Shown here one piece after another: positions 6,484-6,883 of a stretch of 6,883 nucleotides of DNA. The notes beneath the pieces were generated by a model. That model saw only the letters and a list, made by a program, of their open reading frames with translations, was not told where the DNA came from and made no database searches. This stretch comes from an uncultured Rhodospirillales bacterium. GTDB lineage: Bacteria > Pseudomonadota > Alphaproteobacteria > Acetobacterales > Acetobacteraceae. The stretch covers positions 1-6,883 of the forward strand of contig CAIVDX010000323.1 of assembly GCA_903904805.1 (NCBI GenBank), given 5' to 3'. The translations under genes were made by a program, and so were the position numbers. Within the stretch, counting starts at the first letter, position 1. Every line of letters starts with the position of its first letter.

Positions 6484-6512
6484 ATCGTAAAAATAAGACC
6501 AGTTTCGGTTAA
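6484..6512 (-). promoter_or_regulatory. Candidate promoter for the PEP-CTERM gene
   Basis: The minus strand has TTAACC (6512-6507), a 17-nt spacer and TACGAT (6489-6484). Each hexamer matches the sigma-70 consensus in four of six positions. The predicted transcript would start near 6477 and carry a leader of about 107 nt containing the leader ORF and hairpin. The surrounding DNA is AT-rich, which both fits a promoter and raises the chance of false matches. Confidence 0.3.
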
Positions 6513-6535
6513 AACACGCAGCTTTGATATGCGTG
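6511..6535 (-). terminator. Weak terminator-like hairpin, or operator, upstream of the candidate promoter
   Basis: On the minus strand CACGCA (6535-6530) and TGCGTG (6520-6515) can pair over 6 bp around a 9-nt loop, and TTTT follows directly (6514-6511). The stem is short and the T run brief, so termination would be weak. Because it abuts the candidate -35 region at 6512-6507, a regulator binding site is an equal alternative. Confidence 0.2.
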
Positions 6536-6802
6536 GGTGCGATGGCGATCGCATGCGGTGTGTCCCAGCTTGAGTAAAATATCTGATAAAAAGACAAAGA
6601 CATAAAATATGGGATTCCGATTGCCGGTCGGTCGCGATCGCAGGTTCGCGCTGATCCTGCCAATTCGAGATATTTTCTCAAATGTATCTATTCGGAGCGT
6701 GGTCCTGGGTTCGCCTCGCCGCCATCGCCGGCAGGCTCTCCTAAAGCTTTGGGGCGAAAAGGAAAAAAAATAACACGGCATGGCCACGCTGCGGTGGATC
6801 CG

Positions 6803-6833
6803 GAATAAATAACCTATAAGTAATCATTTATTC
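6803..6833. repeat. 8-bp perfect inverted repeat in AT-rich intergenic DNA
   Basis: GAATAAAT (6803-6810) and ATTTATTC (6826-6833) are exact reverse complements separated by 15 bp, with TTCGAA overlapping the right arm. Spacing between arm centres is 23 bp, about two helical turns, which suits a dimeric DNA-binding protein. No gene lies near enough in the window to say what it would control, and AT-rich DNA yields such repeats by chance. Confidence 0.35.
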
Positions 6834-6862
6834 GAAATGGATCTGCTGTCCCAGGCGCGCAG

Positions 6863-6883
6863 AAAAAAACCCTCCACCCAAAG
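6863..6883 (-). terminator. Probable 3' half of a rho-independent terminator of a gene beyond the right edge
   Basis: On the minus strand GGGTGGAGGG (6879-6870) runs straight into seven Ts (6869-6863). This is what the descending arm and T-tail of an intrinsic terminator look like. The matching ascending arm would lie just right of position 6883. It implies a minus-strand gene ends shortly outside the window and that the PEP-CTERM gene is transcriptionally separate from it. Confidence 0.4.

Larger units (their letters stand above)
6448..6883. other. Intergenic region without a recognisable protein gene
   Basis: No reading frame here looks coding. The two longest minus-strand frames (6457-6681 and 6509-6787) encode compositionally odd peptides with no recognisable motif, lack a convincing ribosome binding site and overlap each other. 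The region is more AT-rich than the operon, with an A8 run at 6763-6770 and an A7 run at 6863-6869 (plus strand). Two GCGATCGC octamers occur at 6545-6552 and 6634-6641. I see no tRNA-like or rRNA-like sequence. A small RNA cannot be excluded from sequence inspection alone. Confidence 0.6.

Noticed and set aside
5483..6490. Plus-strand open frame (335 codons) opposite the PEP-CTERM gene
   Set aside because: Its translation is a His/Arg/Asp/Gly/Ala/Val-rich mirror of the Asn/Thr/Ser-rich protein on the other strand, without domain signatures or a ribosome site. The minus-strand protein has a signal peptide and PEP-CTERM tail and explains the region.
6545..6641. Two GCGATCGC octamers resembling the cyanobacterial HIP1 repeat
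   Set aside because: Only two copies, in a high-GC genome that is not cyanobacterial; a chance occurrence of a GC-rich palindrome is sufficient.
6763..6782. T8 run on the minus strand after a possible stem as an intrinsic terminator
   Set aside because: The best stem I can draw upstream has about six pairs including two G-U and a 3-nt loop, too weak to call.
6457..6787. Two overlapping minus-strand frames (74 and 92 codons) upstream of the PEP-CTERM gene
   Set aside because: No convincing ribosome site, no motif, unusual composition for this genome, and they overlap each other and the promoter-like sequence.
1..6883. CRISPR arrays, tRNA or rRNA genes, insertion sequences
   Set aside because: No regularly spaced direct repeats, clover-leaf-like sequence, transposase motifs or terminal repeats with target duplications were seen.

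Overview
This is a high-GC window whose genes all lie on the minus strand. It reads as an alphaproteobacterial chromosome. Its core is a six-gene operon matching, in order and family, the acpXL-lpxXL cluster known from Rhizobiales, which makes the very-long-chain (about C28, omega-1 hydroxylated) acyl chain of lipid A. A PEP-CTERM secreted protein sits just upstream. PEP-CTERM proteins are common in Acetobacteraceae/Rhodospirillales and some sphingomonads and unusual in rhizobia, so an acidophilic or acetic-acid-type alphaproteobacterium is my tentative guess; nothing here fixes the genus.

Layout in the direction of transcription (right to left). 6883-6448: about 430 bases with no convincing gene, visibly more AT-rich than the rest (24 G/C in the 60 bases at 6481-6540, against 45 in 60 at 2461-2520). 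It holds a probable terminator half at the right edge, an 8-bp inverted repeat and a candidate promoter. 6447-6370: a possible 25-codon leader ORF with a good ribosome binding site, an internal hairpin and a TGATG stop-start overlap with the next gene. 6370-5348: a choice-of-anchor A family protein with signal peptide and PEP-CTERM tail. 5347-5208: a 140-base gap with a weak promoter candidate. 5207 to the left edge: acpXL, fabZXL, fabF2XL, fabF1XL, a zinc-lobe MDR dehydrogenase (adh2XL) and lpxXL. The operon is packed with gaps of 20 nt or less, ATGA- and TTGA-type overlaps and Shine-Dalgarno sites inside upstream genes. The last gene runs off the left edge just short of its stop.

How the genes work together (known for the family, inferred here): AcpXL is the dedicated carrier; a catalytic ketosynthase (FabF1XL) and a ketosynthase-like partner without catalytic Cys (FabF2XL) extend the chain; FabZXL dehydrates the 3-hydroxyacyl intermediate; the MDR protein probably supplies a reduction; LpxXL moves the finished chain from AcpXL onto the lipid A precursor at the inner membrane.

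The points most worth a second look are the degenerate ketosynthase paired with an intact one (like KS/chain-length-factor pairs of type II polyketide synthases), the MDR enzyme with a structural but no catalytic zinc site, and the leader ORF/hairpin before the PEP-CTERM gene. The operon itself is a described system; its association with a PEP-CTERM protein is context only.
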